64,000 bases of DNA, taken from contig CAUBWJ010000009.1 in assembly GCA_958439725.1 (NCBI GenBank), positions 1 to 64,000 of the forward strand, read 5' to 3'. Below the pieces are notes generated by a model, which saw nothing but the letters and a program-made list of their open reading frames with translations, was not told where the DNA came from and made no database searches. Source of the DNA: an uncultured Muribaculaceae bacterium. GTDB lineage: Bacteria; Bacteroidota; Bacteroidia; Bacteroidales; Muribaculaceae. Of this stretch, positions 18,548 to 27,974 are shown piece after piece; within the stretch, counting starts at the first letter, position 1; each line of letters begins with the position of its first letter. The translations under genes and the position numbers were made by a program.

Positions 18548-18602
18548 AGGCTGCCTGATATCCCCCGGATACTCACGGCAGCCTTCTTTATATCCTGTTT
18601 TT
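18548..18602 (+). terminator. Terminator of pfp
   Basis: AGGCTGCC (18548-18555) pairs with GGCAGCCT (18577-18584), followed by a T-rich tract ending in five Ts, 39 nt after the pfp stop. Confidence 0.75.
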
Positions 18603-18663
18603 CACCGGAAAAGTTTACTGAAATTTATTTCCTGATAAAAGATTAGGCAACGATATATTTTCG

Positions 18664-18671
18664 TATATTTG
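18664..18671 (+). promoter_or_regulatory. -7 element for manA
   Basis: TATATTTG matches TAnnTTTG exactly; the -33 box is not recognisable. The start codon is 29 nt downstream. Confidence 0.5.
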
Positions 18672-18699
18672 CAATATAATCGTAACAATAAAGCGTATC

Positions 18700-19692
18700 A
18701 TGGAAAATATCAACATTCCACCCTTGAAATTTCGCCCCATACTCAAAAGCGCAATCTGGGGCGGCGAGAAAATCGCGCCTCTCAAAGGTATTGTGACTGA
18801 CCAGAAGCAAATAGGTGAAAGCTGGGAAATCTCCGGCGTAAAAGGCAATGAATCAGTTGTTGAGAACGGCCCTGATGCCGGACTCACTCTCACCCGGATG
18901 ATTGAGAAATATGGTTCCGCACTTGTTGGTGAACCTAACTTCCAGCGTTTCGGCACCACCTTCCCCCTGCTCATAAAGATTATCGACGCTGCCGGCGACC
19001 TCTCCCTTCAGGTTCACCCCGACGACGAACTCGCCATGAAGCGCCACAATTCCCTCGGAAAAACAGAGATGTGGTATATAGTCGATACCGAACCCGACGC
19101 CGTGATCTGTGCAGGTCTTTCCTCTCCCGTCACTCCCGAAGAATACGTTGAGAAAGTCAATGACAACACCCTGATGGATGTCGTGGCTCACCATAAGTCC
19201 AAGCCCGGAGATGTATTCTTCCTTCCCGCAGGACGCATCCACAGCATTGGTGCCGGAAACCTCCTCGTGGAAGTGCAGGAAACAAGCGATATCACATACC
19301 GCATCTACGACTTTGGCCGTGTTGACGCCAAGACGGGAAAACCTCGCGAACTCCACGTCGACCTCGCCAAAGATGCCATTGACTACAATGTGTACCCCAA
19401 CTATATCACCAAGCCCCAGGAGCTCGGCGAAGGAATGTCTGAACTCGTTAACTGCAGCCATTTCTCCGTTTGGAAACTCACTGTTGACGGTACACGCACT
19501 TTCTATCCCCAGGTCGACAGCTTCTCATCCATGACCTGTATCGACGGCCACATGACCATCGAGGACGACCGCGGCAACAAAGTGGAAATCAAAGCCGGTG
19601 AAAGCGTTCTGCTTCCCGCCATGGCCAAGAAATATACTCTGGAAGGCAAAGGCTCATTGATTTGCGCCGTAAGCGTTCCCAAAGTAAACTAA
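18700..19692 (+). CDS. manA: Type I mannose-6-phosphate isomerase
   Basis: 330 residues, a short bacterial type I phosphomannose isomerase. FRPILKSAIWGG opens the cupin, QVHPDDELA near residue 104 carries zinc ligands, then GKTEMWYIVD and PAGRIHSIGAGNLLVEVQ with further metal and catalytic residues. It interconverts mannose 6-phosphate and fructose 6-phosphate, feeding mannose into glycolysis or supplying GDP-mannose. It stands alone between its own promoter and terminator. Confidence 0.92.
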   Translation: MENINIPPLKFRPILKSAIWGGEKIAPLKGIVTDQKQIGESWEISGVKGNESVVENGPDAGLTLTRMIEKYGSALVGEPNFQRFGTTFPLLIKIIDAAGDLSLQVHPDDELAMKRHNSLGKTEMWYIVDTEPDAVICAGLSSPVTPEEYVEKVNDNTLMDVVAHHKSKPGDVFFLPAGRIHSIGAGNLLVEVQETSDITYRIYDFGRVDAKTGKPRELHVDLAKDAIDYNVYPNYITKPQELGEGMSELVNCSHFSVWKLTVDGTRTFYPQVDSFSSMTCIDGHMTIEDDRGNKVEIKAGESVLLPAMAKKYTLEGKGSLICAVSVPKVN

Positions 19693-19720
19693 TTTTACAT
19701 TCCTCAATCCCTGTTAAAAG

Positions 19721-19752
19721 CGAGACGACCGTGAGGCCGCCTCGTTTTTTTG
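19721..19752 (+). terminator. Terminator of manA
   Basis: An interrupted palindrome (CGAG, CG, CC paired with GG, CG, CTCG across 19721-19744) runs into seven Ts. Confidence 0.75.
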
Positions 19753-19851
19753 CAGTAATATAAAATATAGGTTTAGGCGAATAAATACCACACTTCCCTG
19801 TAAGTCCATATCGCATTTCTCTAAAAGTTAAAACGTTATGGTAAGTCAGGC

Positions 19852-19885
19852 AAAAAGCGCAGGATGCGCGATATTTTTACAACCG
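19852..19885. repeat. Dispersed repeat motif, possible tamB terminator on minus strand
   Basis: The 32 bases at 19854-19885 recur in inverted orientation at 44131-44162 inside the repeat element of the recD-rplY gap, with only a few mismatches. Read on the minus strand it contains GCGCA-TCC-TGCGC followed by five Ts, a tight hairpin that could end tamB transcription. The rest of the 19753-19944 gap holds nothing else I can name. Confidence 0.5.
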
Positions 19886-19944
19886 GCCGCGCGAGCCGCC
19901 GGGAAGCCTCGCCTTCAGCGCCAGCTTGGGCTTACAGATTGAAC

Positions 19945-22900
19945 TCAGAAAATGATTTTGCCATGGCCCGGCGCTGCTTTCGCTACGCTTACTTTTCTTA
20001 CCGACTGCACCGGCTTAACGGTATCTGTCGCTGCGGCAGGGGTTATGCGAAGGGTATCACCGGGTGATTCTATCAATATCTCCGGAGTGACCGGCGGGAG
20101 CGGGGCCGTCTGCAATGTATCAGTAGCCTCTTTCTTGGCATTTTTCTTTTTCCTGCCTCTGAACCATTTCAGTATCGGGTCCATAAAGGAGGTCATGCTG
20201 TCGAAATCACGCTTGAACTCCACGCCCACTCCCTGTGTTGTCGTGGCCGATTTCAGATAGTAATTCTGGTCGTTATAACGGTTATATGCCTTCAGCCTTA
20301 TGGAACCGCTCTTGTTAAGAAGGTATTCTATATCGAAGTCGCCAATGAACGAGTTATTGTTCAGGGCCTTGTCGCGATATCCTAAGTTGCCGTTGAGAAT
20401 AAGGCGGTTGTTGAGCAGATGACTCGAAAGCGCCATATCAACCTCCACGTCCGAGAAATCGCCGCGGTCACTGCGGAAGTTAGGTGCTATGTTCCATTTG
20501 TCGCTCAATTGTCCCAGTATGCTTCCCAACTGCGACGAAAGGGTCGACGAGGCCACAGATACAAGCTCGTTGCCGCGGGTGGCGTTCATATAGTCGGGAG
20601 TATAGAAGCGGTTGAGCGCGAGAAGATAGATAATCTGGCGGTTCATCATCTCCTCCGTGCTCACTATCGAACGCACCTTACGGTAGGTGTCCTGCGTCAG
20701 GGTCGGGAACTCAAGGTCGAAATTGATGTCGGGCTGCCGCATATCACCCGTCACATGCATCATGGCGTTGACGGGCACATTGGTGCGGTTGAGCTCCCGG
20801 TCTTCCAGAAACGACTCGTCAAGATCGCTCAGGTTGGCATTGACGGAATATGCGGCGTTTATATCGAGCTGAGCCGCATACGGGTCGCCGTGGAAAGTGA
20901 TGGTGCTCCCGTCGCGGATGGTAAAATCTTTGAGTATGATATCCTGTAGCGTGAAGTTATAGTATCCGCGCTGAAGCGTATAGGCTCCGAACATGCGCAG
21001 GTCCTCGTTGGCCGAATCGTATGTCATTCTGAGATTTCCGGCTCCGTAGGCCTTTATGCGGTCACCTCCCACCGGATCCATGACGAGTGTCACGAGTGCT
21101 TCCGGAGTCACGTCAACCGAAATATCCATTCCATAAACCGTCGACGATTCGTCCGACACTTTCTTGGCCAGACGGGCACGCAGTTCACGCACCAGCGCGG
21201 GAGTCGGGTCAAGAGCCGCTATCGAGTCTTTCTTGGCGCGGTCGCTGTCACGGAATGTCAGGAAGTTGTATTCCTGCGCGTTGAGAGCGTCAGAAAGCAC
21301 GAATGTGAAATTGGAGCCTTGCGTGGTGCGCATGTTCACGTTTATCCCCACCACTCCGGGATGCCCCGTTACGCTCGCCGTGCCGTCTCCGAACACATGG
21401 CCGTACCACCGGGCGTCCGGTGTCTCCTTCACGTCATACACCAGCAGGTTGCGGGCCTCGGTCACGTTGAACCGGAATTCCGGTTCATGAAAACATTTAT
21501 GCGTGAGCCATCCCGAGAGTCGAGCCGTGTGCCCCTCCGGGTCACGGATGGTTATGCCGGGAATATCAATCCGGCCCGGACGCAGAAATACGGAATCGGT
21601 AGTGAGATAGCTCGTGTTGGTGAAGTCGAGTTTGATTCTCACGTCCTCGCCATACACATCGCCTGTCATGTCGATATTCTTGAAACTGCCCCACAACCTT
21701 GCTTTACCCGAGGCGAATCCGTCGACCTCCGAGGCAAACGCCGACATGAAGTATTGCAGAAACCCTATCGGTATCTTCTCGGCATTGAAGTGAAGGTCGA
21801 GTGAATCGTTAAGAGCCAGGATTGCTCCGTCCACAGTCGATTTCCCCCCGTTGTTCTGGCTTATGTCAGCATGTAGCCCTACAGCACCGTTCTCAGGGTG
21901 CCACTTGGCACGCAGACGGGTGTCGCCCAGCACGCATCCGTTATATTTCAGCTGCTTTACGAACAGCTCGGGAGTATAAGCGCGCGGTTGCTTGGAAAAG
22001 AGTTCCGAGGCATAGAAGCGCCCTGTGGCGTTACCGCCGAACTGGGCGTTGCTTATGTCGAGTGTCTCGAATATATAGTCAAGACTGACATCGCGCAGCG
22101 TCACGGTCAGACTGTCGGCAGATGACGCTGAGGCTTTTCCGTCAATCGTCACGAACTGATTGTCATGCCCCACTCTGAAGCCCTTGACCGTCGCCTCTTT
22201 CCCGGCCACCACTATTCGCGACGGCTCCACCACCCATGCCGTATCGTTGAACACAAGGGTGCTCCGGTTGATATCCACTGCGGTCACGGGGCCGTCATCG
22301 TTACGCGAGAAGCGTGTGAATGCCTTTACTTCGCCCTTGAATGTGCGTTCGCGCTTCACGTTCCACTCCAGGCGGCTGTCCATTGCATCATCGCGGGCGC
22401 TGGTCTCAACCATAAGCGACATCGGCCCTTTCTTTGTGGGAAGAAGCGTTGAGAAGAACATTTCCGCTGTATTGCGGTCATCTCCCGGTTCCGGAGCCAC
22501 ACGAAGCTGCATGGAGGTGTTCTCAATAAGTTTATCCCCCTGCTGAAGATACGGAGCGTCGATATTCGCAGTGAGCATTCTGGCGCTCTCATCGACACGT
22601 CCGAACACTGATACCGGATAAATAACCTTTACAGGCAGCTTCAGAAGTGATTCAAGCGGCTTCGTCTCCTTTACCGAGAAACTGTACAGGAAGTTGTTGT
22701 AATCGTCGATATCGGCCGGCCACTGAGGCTCACGTCCTATCAGACGTGGAAACACGGTGGCCGCAAGATTTCGGGCCATCGCAGGCAGACGGCTGAAACG
22801 GTACTGCCCGTCTACCCTTCCGTCGATTATATCCGATGTGAGGGTAAGCACACCTTCCCCCTCGCCATTCATTCTTGAATTAAGGCTCACTTCTTTTATC

Positions 22901-24657
22901 TTCAGGCCATTGTCGGCCTCGTCAACAAACCGGATATCTTTTACCATCGCATAACCGGAAATGCGGTCGGCGTCCGGTCCTTCAAGGTTGCCTTCGGCTG
23001 TCAGTGATAGTTTGTAGCCCGGATTATGAACGTCAAGATTAAGAGCGGCCAGATCCACATCGCGCATATCCAGCGTGAAATCAAGGCTCTTGTCCTCTTT
23101 GGTTATCAGGGCCTCGGCCGATGCCATCAGCATCACGTCGGGATTGTCAAGCGATATGTTTCCGGTATATCTGTTGCCGTCGATTGAGGCAATGGCTTTT
23201 ATGTCGCTGTAAGTATGCTCTTTATAATCTATTCTCGGAATTTCAAGCTGTATCTCTCCCGCAATAGGTGTCGACGGTTTGACGTTGAACTCTCCCGTAA
23301 ATCTCAGGAAAGAAAGGCTCTCGAGTTCCTTGCCAAGTCCGGCGGTAAGCTCTGACGCATTCAGCCCGTCGCTCTCCACACTTCCGGAAACGAGCGGATT
23401 ATTTGAACTCAGCCCGGTATATCCTGCGTCCAGCAGTATTTTACCACCATTCATGGCTATCGAGGCATCAATATTGCCTTCGTCTCTTGTACCGGATCCG
23501 CTTCCTTCTATTCTCACTGTACCTAAATTCAGAAGCAGTCTCTTTGTCTTATCATTCAGAGGAGCAGTCCGGCCTATTACATCAACCAGCACCGCACAGT
23601 CGGCATTCGCTGTCAACGCCGAAATCTCCATATCCATATTCTCCGGAGCCGTGACGTTTTCCATTTCTCCCTCTAAGGTTACGCTTAATTTGTCGCCGTA
23701 GGAAAGGCCCATTCTCTCCAGAGTAAATGAATCCGGTGAACCGTAGGCAAGCAGTTCCAGATTCAGGGGCTCGTTGAAATCACCGAGTGCCGGCACAAAC
23801 GCCTTCATATCCGGAAGCGACACATAGCTGCCGGAAGTAGTCGCCAACCTTACATCGATATTCTTCCACTCGCTTTTCAGCGAATCAAGCGAAGAATATT
23901 CCGTGGTTATATTCTCGAAGCCTATTTTGGTTGCAGGGAGCTCTACGGTCAGTTCGCCAATCGAAGCACCGTTTTTCCCTACATGGAAATTACCGCTCAG
24001 CGACACGAGCTGGAAGCCGGAATGCTCACGCAAGGAAAGGCGCCGTATCTCCACCTCGTAATTGTCGCGCCGTATCGAAGGGATCAGAAGGTCGGCCTTA
24101 AGGTCTGAAATCCTGATATGTGAAGGCGAGAAACGGCTGCTGTCGCAGGGAACGGACAGCACATCGTAACTCACGCTCGATTTGCGTATCACAAGCACAT
24201 TGGCCGCAAGATTGAAATCAGTGGCCGTGTTTTTACGGTCTTTCGGACTAAGGGCGGCTATCATACGCGAGATATTCAGAGGAGCCGAGGCCGAGTCGCG
24301 GCTCAGACTGACATCCATGCCTATTATCTCGGCATAATCTATCTCTATCTTGTTACTGAAAATCAGGGAGCCGAGTCTGATTCCGGCACCAAGCCTCTCG
24401 ACCGAGAGAGCCGGCTTTCCGTGGTCGTCCTCTACGGTCACGCCGTGAAGCGTCACGCGGTTGAAGGGAGTGATGGAGATATGGTCGATGTCAACCTTGC
24501 TGTCCAGCAACGCCGAAAGCTCCTTCTCGGCGCGGCGGCAGATACCGTTCTGCACCCCTTCGAGCGAAAGAGCTATATACAGTCCTGCCGGCACCAATAT
24601 CAGAAGTGCGAGCAGTATCATCAGAAAAGACCTCGTAACCTTATATCCGGTTTTCAT
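19945..24657 (-). CDS. tamB: TamB-like translocation and assembly module protein
   Basis: 1570 residues from the ATG at 24657, preferred over an upstream in-frame TTG at 24711 because it gives a standard basic N-terminus and one signal anchor (SFLMILLALLILVPAGLYIA). The body is a long series of beta strands as expected for AsmA/TamB proteins that span the periplasm as a hydrophobic groove, and the C-terminal 400 residues form the conserved TamB (DUF490) domain (for example FDIEYLLNKSGSIRLKAYNR). Roles by family: outer-membrane protein assembly and phospholipid transport. The last 60 residues are a charged extension. It follows priA by 50 nt. Confidence 0.9.
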   Translation of the reverse strand: MKTGYKVTRSFLMILLALLILVPAGLYIALSLEGVQNGICRRAEKELSALLDSKVDIDHISITPFNRVTLHGVTVEDDHGKPALSVERLGAGIRLGSLIFSNKIEIDYAEIIGMDVSLSRDSASAPLNISRMIAALSPKDRKNTATDFNLAANVLVIRKSSVSYDVLSVPCDSSRFSPSHIRISDLKADLLIPSIRRDNYEVEIRRLSLREHSGFQLVSLSGNFHVGKNGASIGELTVELPATKIGFENITTEYSSLDSLKSEWKNIDVRLATTSGSYVSLPDMKAFVPALGDFNEPLNLELLAYGSPDSFTLERMGLSYGDKLSVTLEGEMENVTAPENMDMEISALTANADCAVLVDVIGRTAPLNDKTKRLLLNLGTVRIEGSGSGTRDEGNIDASIAMNGGKILLDAGYTGLSSNNPLVSGSVESDGLNASELTAGLGKELESLSFLRFTGEFNVKPSTPIAGEIQLEIPRIDYKEHTYSDIKAIASIDGNRYTGNISLDNPDVMLMASAEALITKEDKSLDFTLDMRDVDLAALNLDVHNPGYKLSLTAEGNLEGPDADRISGYAMVKDIRFVDEADNGLKIKEVSLNSRMNGEGEGVLTLTSDIIDGRVDGQYRFSRLPAMARNLAATVFPRLIGREPQWPADIDDYNNFLYSFSVKETKPLESLLKLPVKVIYPVSVFGRVDESARMLTANIDAPYLQQGDKLIENTSMQLRVAPEPGDDRNTAEMFFSTLLPTKKGPMSLMVETSARDDAMDSRLEWNVKRERTFKGEVKAFTRFSRNDDGPVTAVDINRSTLVFNDTAWVVEPSRIVVAGKEATVKGFRVGHDNQFVTIDGKASASSADSLTVTLRDVSLDYIFETLDISNAQFGGNATGRFYASELFSKQPRAYTPELFVKQLKYNGCVLGDTRLRAKWHPENGAVGLHADISQNNGGKSTVDGAILALNDSLDLHFNAEKIPIGFLQYFMSAFASEVDGFASGKARLWGSFKNIDMTGDVYGEDVRIKLDFTNTSYLTTDSVFLRPGRIDIPGITIRDPEGHTARLSGWLTHKCFHEPEFRFNVTEARNLLVYDVKETPDARWYGHVFGDGTASVTGHPGVVGINVNMRTTQGSNFTFVLSDALNAQEYNFLTFRDSDRAKKDSIAALDPTPALVRELRARLAKKVSDESSTVYGMDISVDVTPEALVTLVMDPVGGDRIKAYGAGNLRMTYDSANEDLRMFGAYTLQRGYYNFTLQDIILKDFTIRDGSTITFHGDPYAAQLDINAAYSVNANLSDLDESFLEDRELNRTNVPVNAMMHVTGDMRQPDINFDLEFPTLTQDTYRKVRSIVSTEEMMNRQIIYLLALNRFYTPDYMNATRGNELVSVASSTLSSQLGSILGQLSDKWNIAPNFRSDRGDFSDVEVDMALSSHLLNNRLILNGNLGYRDKALNNNSFIGDFDIEYLLNKSGSIRLKAYNRYNDQNYYLKSATTTQGVGVEFKRDFDSMTSFMDPILKWFRGRKKKNAKKEATDTLQTAPLPPVTPEILIESPGDTLRITPAAATDTVKPVQSVRKVSVAKAAPGHGKIIF

Positions 24658-24707
24658 CGGCTTCGTGGCATTTTGCAACGCGAAGATAATACATTTTGGG
24701 CGACCAA

Positions 24708-27188
24708 TCAATACGGATCCACATCGTAATAAATCACGGCCGATTTGATTCCGTCAACCCGCCGGGCATGCATCTCCTCATAAACCGCCCTGAGTATCTG
24801 CTTCACTTTCTTCGGCGAGGCGCCAAGCTCGATTTTCAGCATAATTTTGCGTATATACAGGGTCTGGATTCTCGACACATGGGGTTCTTCCGGGCCGTAA
24901 ATGCGCGTTCCGAACAGTTGTCGGAGCCGTTCCGAGTAGGTTTTGGCCAGTTCTTCGGCGGTGCGCCGGTCGCGATGCTTCACATATATGTAGATTAGTC
25001 TTGTAAAAGGCGGATAGTTATACTTCTCACGCTCAAGGATTTCGCTTTCGTAAAATCCCCGGTAGTCGTGCGCGGCCACAAACGGGAGTATCGGATGTGA
25101 CGAATCGCGGGTCTGAATCACGACAATTCCGCGCGCCCCGCGCCTCCCCGCGCGCCCCGCCACCTGCGACATCATGTTGAACGCGCGCTCCGACGCCCGG
25201 AAATCAGGCTGATTTATCATGGCGTCGGCATTGACTATTCCCACTGTCCTCACACGCTCGAAATCAAGGCCCTTGGTGACCATCTGTGTACCCACAAGTA
25301 TCTGCGCTTTCCCTTGCGAAAAGTCGGTGATTATGCGTTCGTAGCCGTCTTTGTTGCGGGTAGTGTCGAGGTCCATACGCATTATCTCCGCATCGGGAAA
25401 CGCCTGCGACACCTCGTCTTCCATCCGCTCTGTGCCGTAGCCGTAAATCTCCACCGCCGGTTCCTTGCACTGCGGACACAGCGTAGGCAGAGGGTATACG
25501 GCGCCGCAGTAGTGACACACGAGCCTGTCGATATATTTATGATACGTAAGCGTCACATCGCAGTGCTCGCACTTGGGAGTCCAGGCACACATCTTGCATG
25601 TGGCTACTGGCGCGTATCCTCTCCGGTTGAGGAAAAGTATCGCCTGGCCGCCTTCGGCCACCGAACGGCTTACAAGCTCCACGGTGTCCGGCGCGAGAGG
25701 CCCTTTCATTTTCCCGGCTTTCATTGCCGCTTTCGTGTCTACCACCCGTATCTCCGGGAGATCGACCCCGGAATACCTCTCTGAAAGCGTCACGAGACCA
25801 TAGCGCCCCGTAAGCGCCTTATAATAGGTATCTATAGCCGGAGTGGCGCTTCCCAGCAGCGTTTTCGCACCGTGTTTCGCCGCGAGTACCGTTGCCACAT
25901 CGCGGCCGTTATAGCGCGGCGCGGGATCCTGCTGCTTGTAGCTTGTCTCGTGCTCCTCGTCCACAATCACCAGCCCGAGATCGGCAAACGGCAGGAAGAG
26001 CGCGGAGCGCGCGCCTATCACCACCATCGGCTCGCGGCTCGACAGCACCTTTCGCCATATATCCACCCGCTCGTTGTCGGTGAATTTTGAGTGATATATC
26101 ACCACCTTGTCACCGAACACACGCTGGAGTCTGCGTGTGAGCTGGGTGGTCAGGGCTATTTCAGGCACGAGATAGAGCACCTGGCGTCCGCGTTTCATCA
26201 CATCCTCTATCAGATGCATGTAAATCTCGGTCTTGCCGCTTGAGGTCACTCCGTGAAGAAGGGTTATGTCATGGTCAAGCCACGATTTGTGAATCGAGTC
26301 GAGGGCCAGTTTCTGGGGCGTGCTCAATTCCGGCAGCTCTCCCCCCGCCACCCCCTCCTGACGGAAACGGTTTATTTCCTTAACATATACCTCCAGGAGC
26401 CCTTTCTTCTCAAGTGCGGCAATTATGGGACGCGTGCATTGCGACGCTTCGATAAGTTGCGCCACAGTCACCTCGCGCAGCTCCGTGTCGCGGCGGGTGA
26501 ACGCGCTGAGTTCAAGCAAGGTCATCAGCACCTTCTGCTGTTTCGGAGCGCCGTCCACCGATTCAAACATCGCCCGGTGCACCTCCGGATTATATCTTTC
26601 GACGGCGATACGCACATAGCTTACCTTGCGGGAGCGATACCTCTCAACGAGCTTCTCGCTCACTATCACCGCTTCCTTATCGAGCATCCTGCCTACCACA
26701 GCACTGATGTTTCCCACGCCCGACAGGCGTCCGAGTTCGCCAACGGTGATTTTCTTCATCTCATGGGCCAGCACGTGATACACCATTGTCTCCCTCTCGT
26801 CGAGCTTCTCAACTTCTGCAGGCTCAAAGTCAGGAGCGAGTTCCACAAATGTCTCGCTTTCGAGTTTCAGGCCAGAGGGCACAGCCGCGCGATAGACCTC
26901 ACCCGTAGAGCACAGATAATAGTCGGCCACCCAGTCCCATAACTGCAGCTGGGGACGCCGGATTATCGGCTCCTTGTCCAGCACCGCCGCAATGGGCTTG
27001 GCGTCGAAATCCTTAGGCGGCACATTACTGGTGGAGATAACGATGCCAGTATAGAATTTGCGCGCGCCAAACGGCACCACTACCCTGTAGCCCGCGCCCA
27101 CCTCCGATGCCATGGAGTCCGGAATCAGATAAGTGAACGTAGACGAAAGCGGTAGCGGCAGAAGGACTTCGGCAAACACCGGCGTCAC
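24708..27188 (-). CDS. priA: Primosomal protein N' (replication restart helicase PriA)
   Basis: 826 residues from the GTG at 27188, which overlaps the Nudix stop as GTGA and gives TPVFAEVLLPLPLSSTFTY, the usual PriA N-terminus. A start 45 nt upstream (ATG, 27233) is also open but would overlap the Nudix gene by 49 nt. Motifs: Walker A GVTSSGKTE, DEEH box in VIVDEEHETSYK, and eight zinc-binding cysteines from CKMCAWTPKCEHC to CHYCGAVYPLPTLCPQC. PriA reloads the replisome at stalled forks. Confidence 0.95.
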   Translation of the reverse strand: MTPVFAEVLLPLPLSSTFTYLIPDSMASEVGAGYRVVVPFGARKFYTGIVISTSNVPPKDFDAKPIAAVLDKEPIIRRPQLQLWDWVADYYLCSTGEVYRAAVPSGLKLESETFVELAPDFEPAEVEKLDERETMVYHVLAHEMKKITVGELGRLSGVGNISAVVGRMLDKEAVIVSEKLVERYRSRKVSYVRIAVERYNPEVHRAMFESVDGAPKQQKVLMTLLELSAFTRRDTELREVTVAQLIEASQCTRPIIAALEKKGLLEVYVKEINRFRQEGVAGGELPELSTPQKLALDSIHKSWLDHDITLLHGVTSSGKTEIYMHLIEDVMKRGRQVLYLVPEIALTTQLTRRLQRVFGDKVVIYHSKFTDNERVDIWRKVLSSREPMVVIGARSALFLPFADLGLVIVDEEHETSYKQQDPAPRYNGRDVATVLAAKHGAKTLLGSATPAIDTYYKALTGRYGLVTLSERYSGVDLPEIRVVDTKAAMKAGKMKGPLAPDTVELVSRSVAEGGQAILFLNRRGYAPVATCKMCAWTPKCEHCDVTLTYHKYIDRLVCHYCGAVYPLPTLCPQCKEPAVEIYGYGTERMEDEVSQAFPDAEIMRMDLDTTRNKDGYERIITDFSQGKAQILVGTQMVTKGLDFERVRTVGIVNADAMINQPDFRASERAFNMMSQVAGRAGRRGARGIVVIQTRDSSHPILPFVAAHDYRGFYESEILEREKYNYPPFTRLIYIYVKHRDRRTAEELAKTYSERLRQLFGTRIYGPEEPHVSRIQTLYIRKIMLKIELGASPKKVKQILRAVYEEMHARRVDGIKSAVIYYDVDPY

Positions 27189-27784
27189 TGTCGGGATAGG
27201 TTTCGTTGACACTCCAGAGCGAAATAGCGCCATAGAGGAGCCGCCATAAGCGCCTGCTTCATTTTGTCGGATGCAAGCAGATCATAGACTTCGTCGCGCG
27301 TCATCATCACCACTTCCACATCCTCGGTCGGGTCGAGATGCTGCTCGCCCATGAGCCTGACGCCACGGGCAAGATAGCAGTATGTAAGATTGTTGGTGGT
27401 AGAGGGATTGCCGCTTATCACACACTGCAGCTCCCACTCTCCGCCTCCGAATCCGCTCTCCTCCATCAGCTCGCGCTTCGCGGCCTCAAGGGGCTCCTCG
27501 CCCTTCTCCACCACTCCGGCACACAGCTCGGTTCCGTACTGTCCCAGTCCGTGGCGATACTGGCGTATCATCACAAACATTCCGTCTTCGGTTATGGCGG
27601 TGACATTGACCCACGAGGGATATTCCAGCACATAAAATTCAGGATTGAGCTTTCCGTTGGGCAGTTTCAGACTGTCGCGGCGCACGGTGAGCCAGGGGCG
27701 CCGGAAAAGATATTCCGACGAAAGAATCTCCGGCTTGCGCTCCGGCGCTCCGGATTCGGGGGTATTATTGAGTTCGTTTTCCAT
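27185..27784 (-). CDS. Nudix hydrolase (ADP-ribose pyrophosphatase-like)
   Basis: 199 residues. The Nudix box is complete: G, then E five residues on, then REL and EESG in GVVEKGEEPLEAAKRELM with EESGF. The N-terminal strand-rich part (LTVRRDSLKLPNGK) and the sequence IRQYRHGLGQYGTELCAG fit the ADP-ribose pyrophosphatase branch, which splits ADP-ribose or similar NDP-sugars. First gene of the nudix-priA-tamB operon. Confidence 0.88.
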   Translation of the reverse strand: MENELNNTPESGAPERKPEILSSEYLFRRPWLTVRRDSLKLPNGKLNPEFYVLEYPSWVNVTAITEDGMFVMIRQYRHGLGQYGTELCAGVVEKGEEPLEAAKRELMEESGFGGGEWELQCVISGNPSTTNNLTYCYLARGVRLMGEQHLDPTEDVEVVMMTRDEVYDLLASDKMKQALMAAPLWRYFALECQRNLSRQ

Positions 27785-27806
27785 ATCAGGCTTGATTGCA
27801 TAAGTC

Positions 27807-27868
27807 CGTAAGAGCCTCCCGGAACTCTTTCCAGAACCGGTGCCGGAGTATATCCTGCGGCTCTTACG
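27807..27868 (-). promoter_or_regulatory. Hairpin in the 5' leader of the nudix-priA-tamB mRNA
   Basis: CGTAAGAGCC (27807-27816) is a perfect 10-bp inverted repeat of 27859-27868. On the minus strand it lies just after the predicted transcription start, so the mRNA would begin with this stem; an inner GC-rich helix is possible in 27818-27847. The role could be stability or control; no known riboswitch is recognised. Confidence 0.5.
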
Positions 27869-27871
27869 TTA

Positions 27872-27879
27872 CAAAGGTA
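27872..27879 (-). promoter_or_regulatory. -7 element for the nudix-priA-tamB operon
   Basis: On the minus strand this reads TACCTTTG, an exact TAnnTTTG match, giving a leader of about 80 nt. The -33 box is weak. Confidence 0.55.
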
Positions 27880-27901
27880 ACAATTTCCCCGGCATTACTT
27901 C

Positions 27902-27932
27902 TTTGCCGTTACCGACAATTTTTGTAGATTTG
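27902..27932 (+). promoter_or_regulatory. Consensus promoter for galM
   Basis: TTTG at 27902-27905, a 19-nt spacer and TAGATTTG at 27925-27932. It is divergent from the nudix promoter, with the two -7 boxes 45 nt apart. Confidence 0.75.
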
Positions 27933-27974
27933 CCTTTGTTATAACCCAACGTTCAGAAACCAAAATTACCTTAT

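Noticed and set aside
24658..24711. TTG start for TamB overlapping the priA stop
   Set aside because: The internal ATG at 24657 yields a proper positively charged N-terminus and signal anchor.
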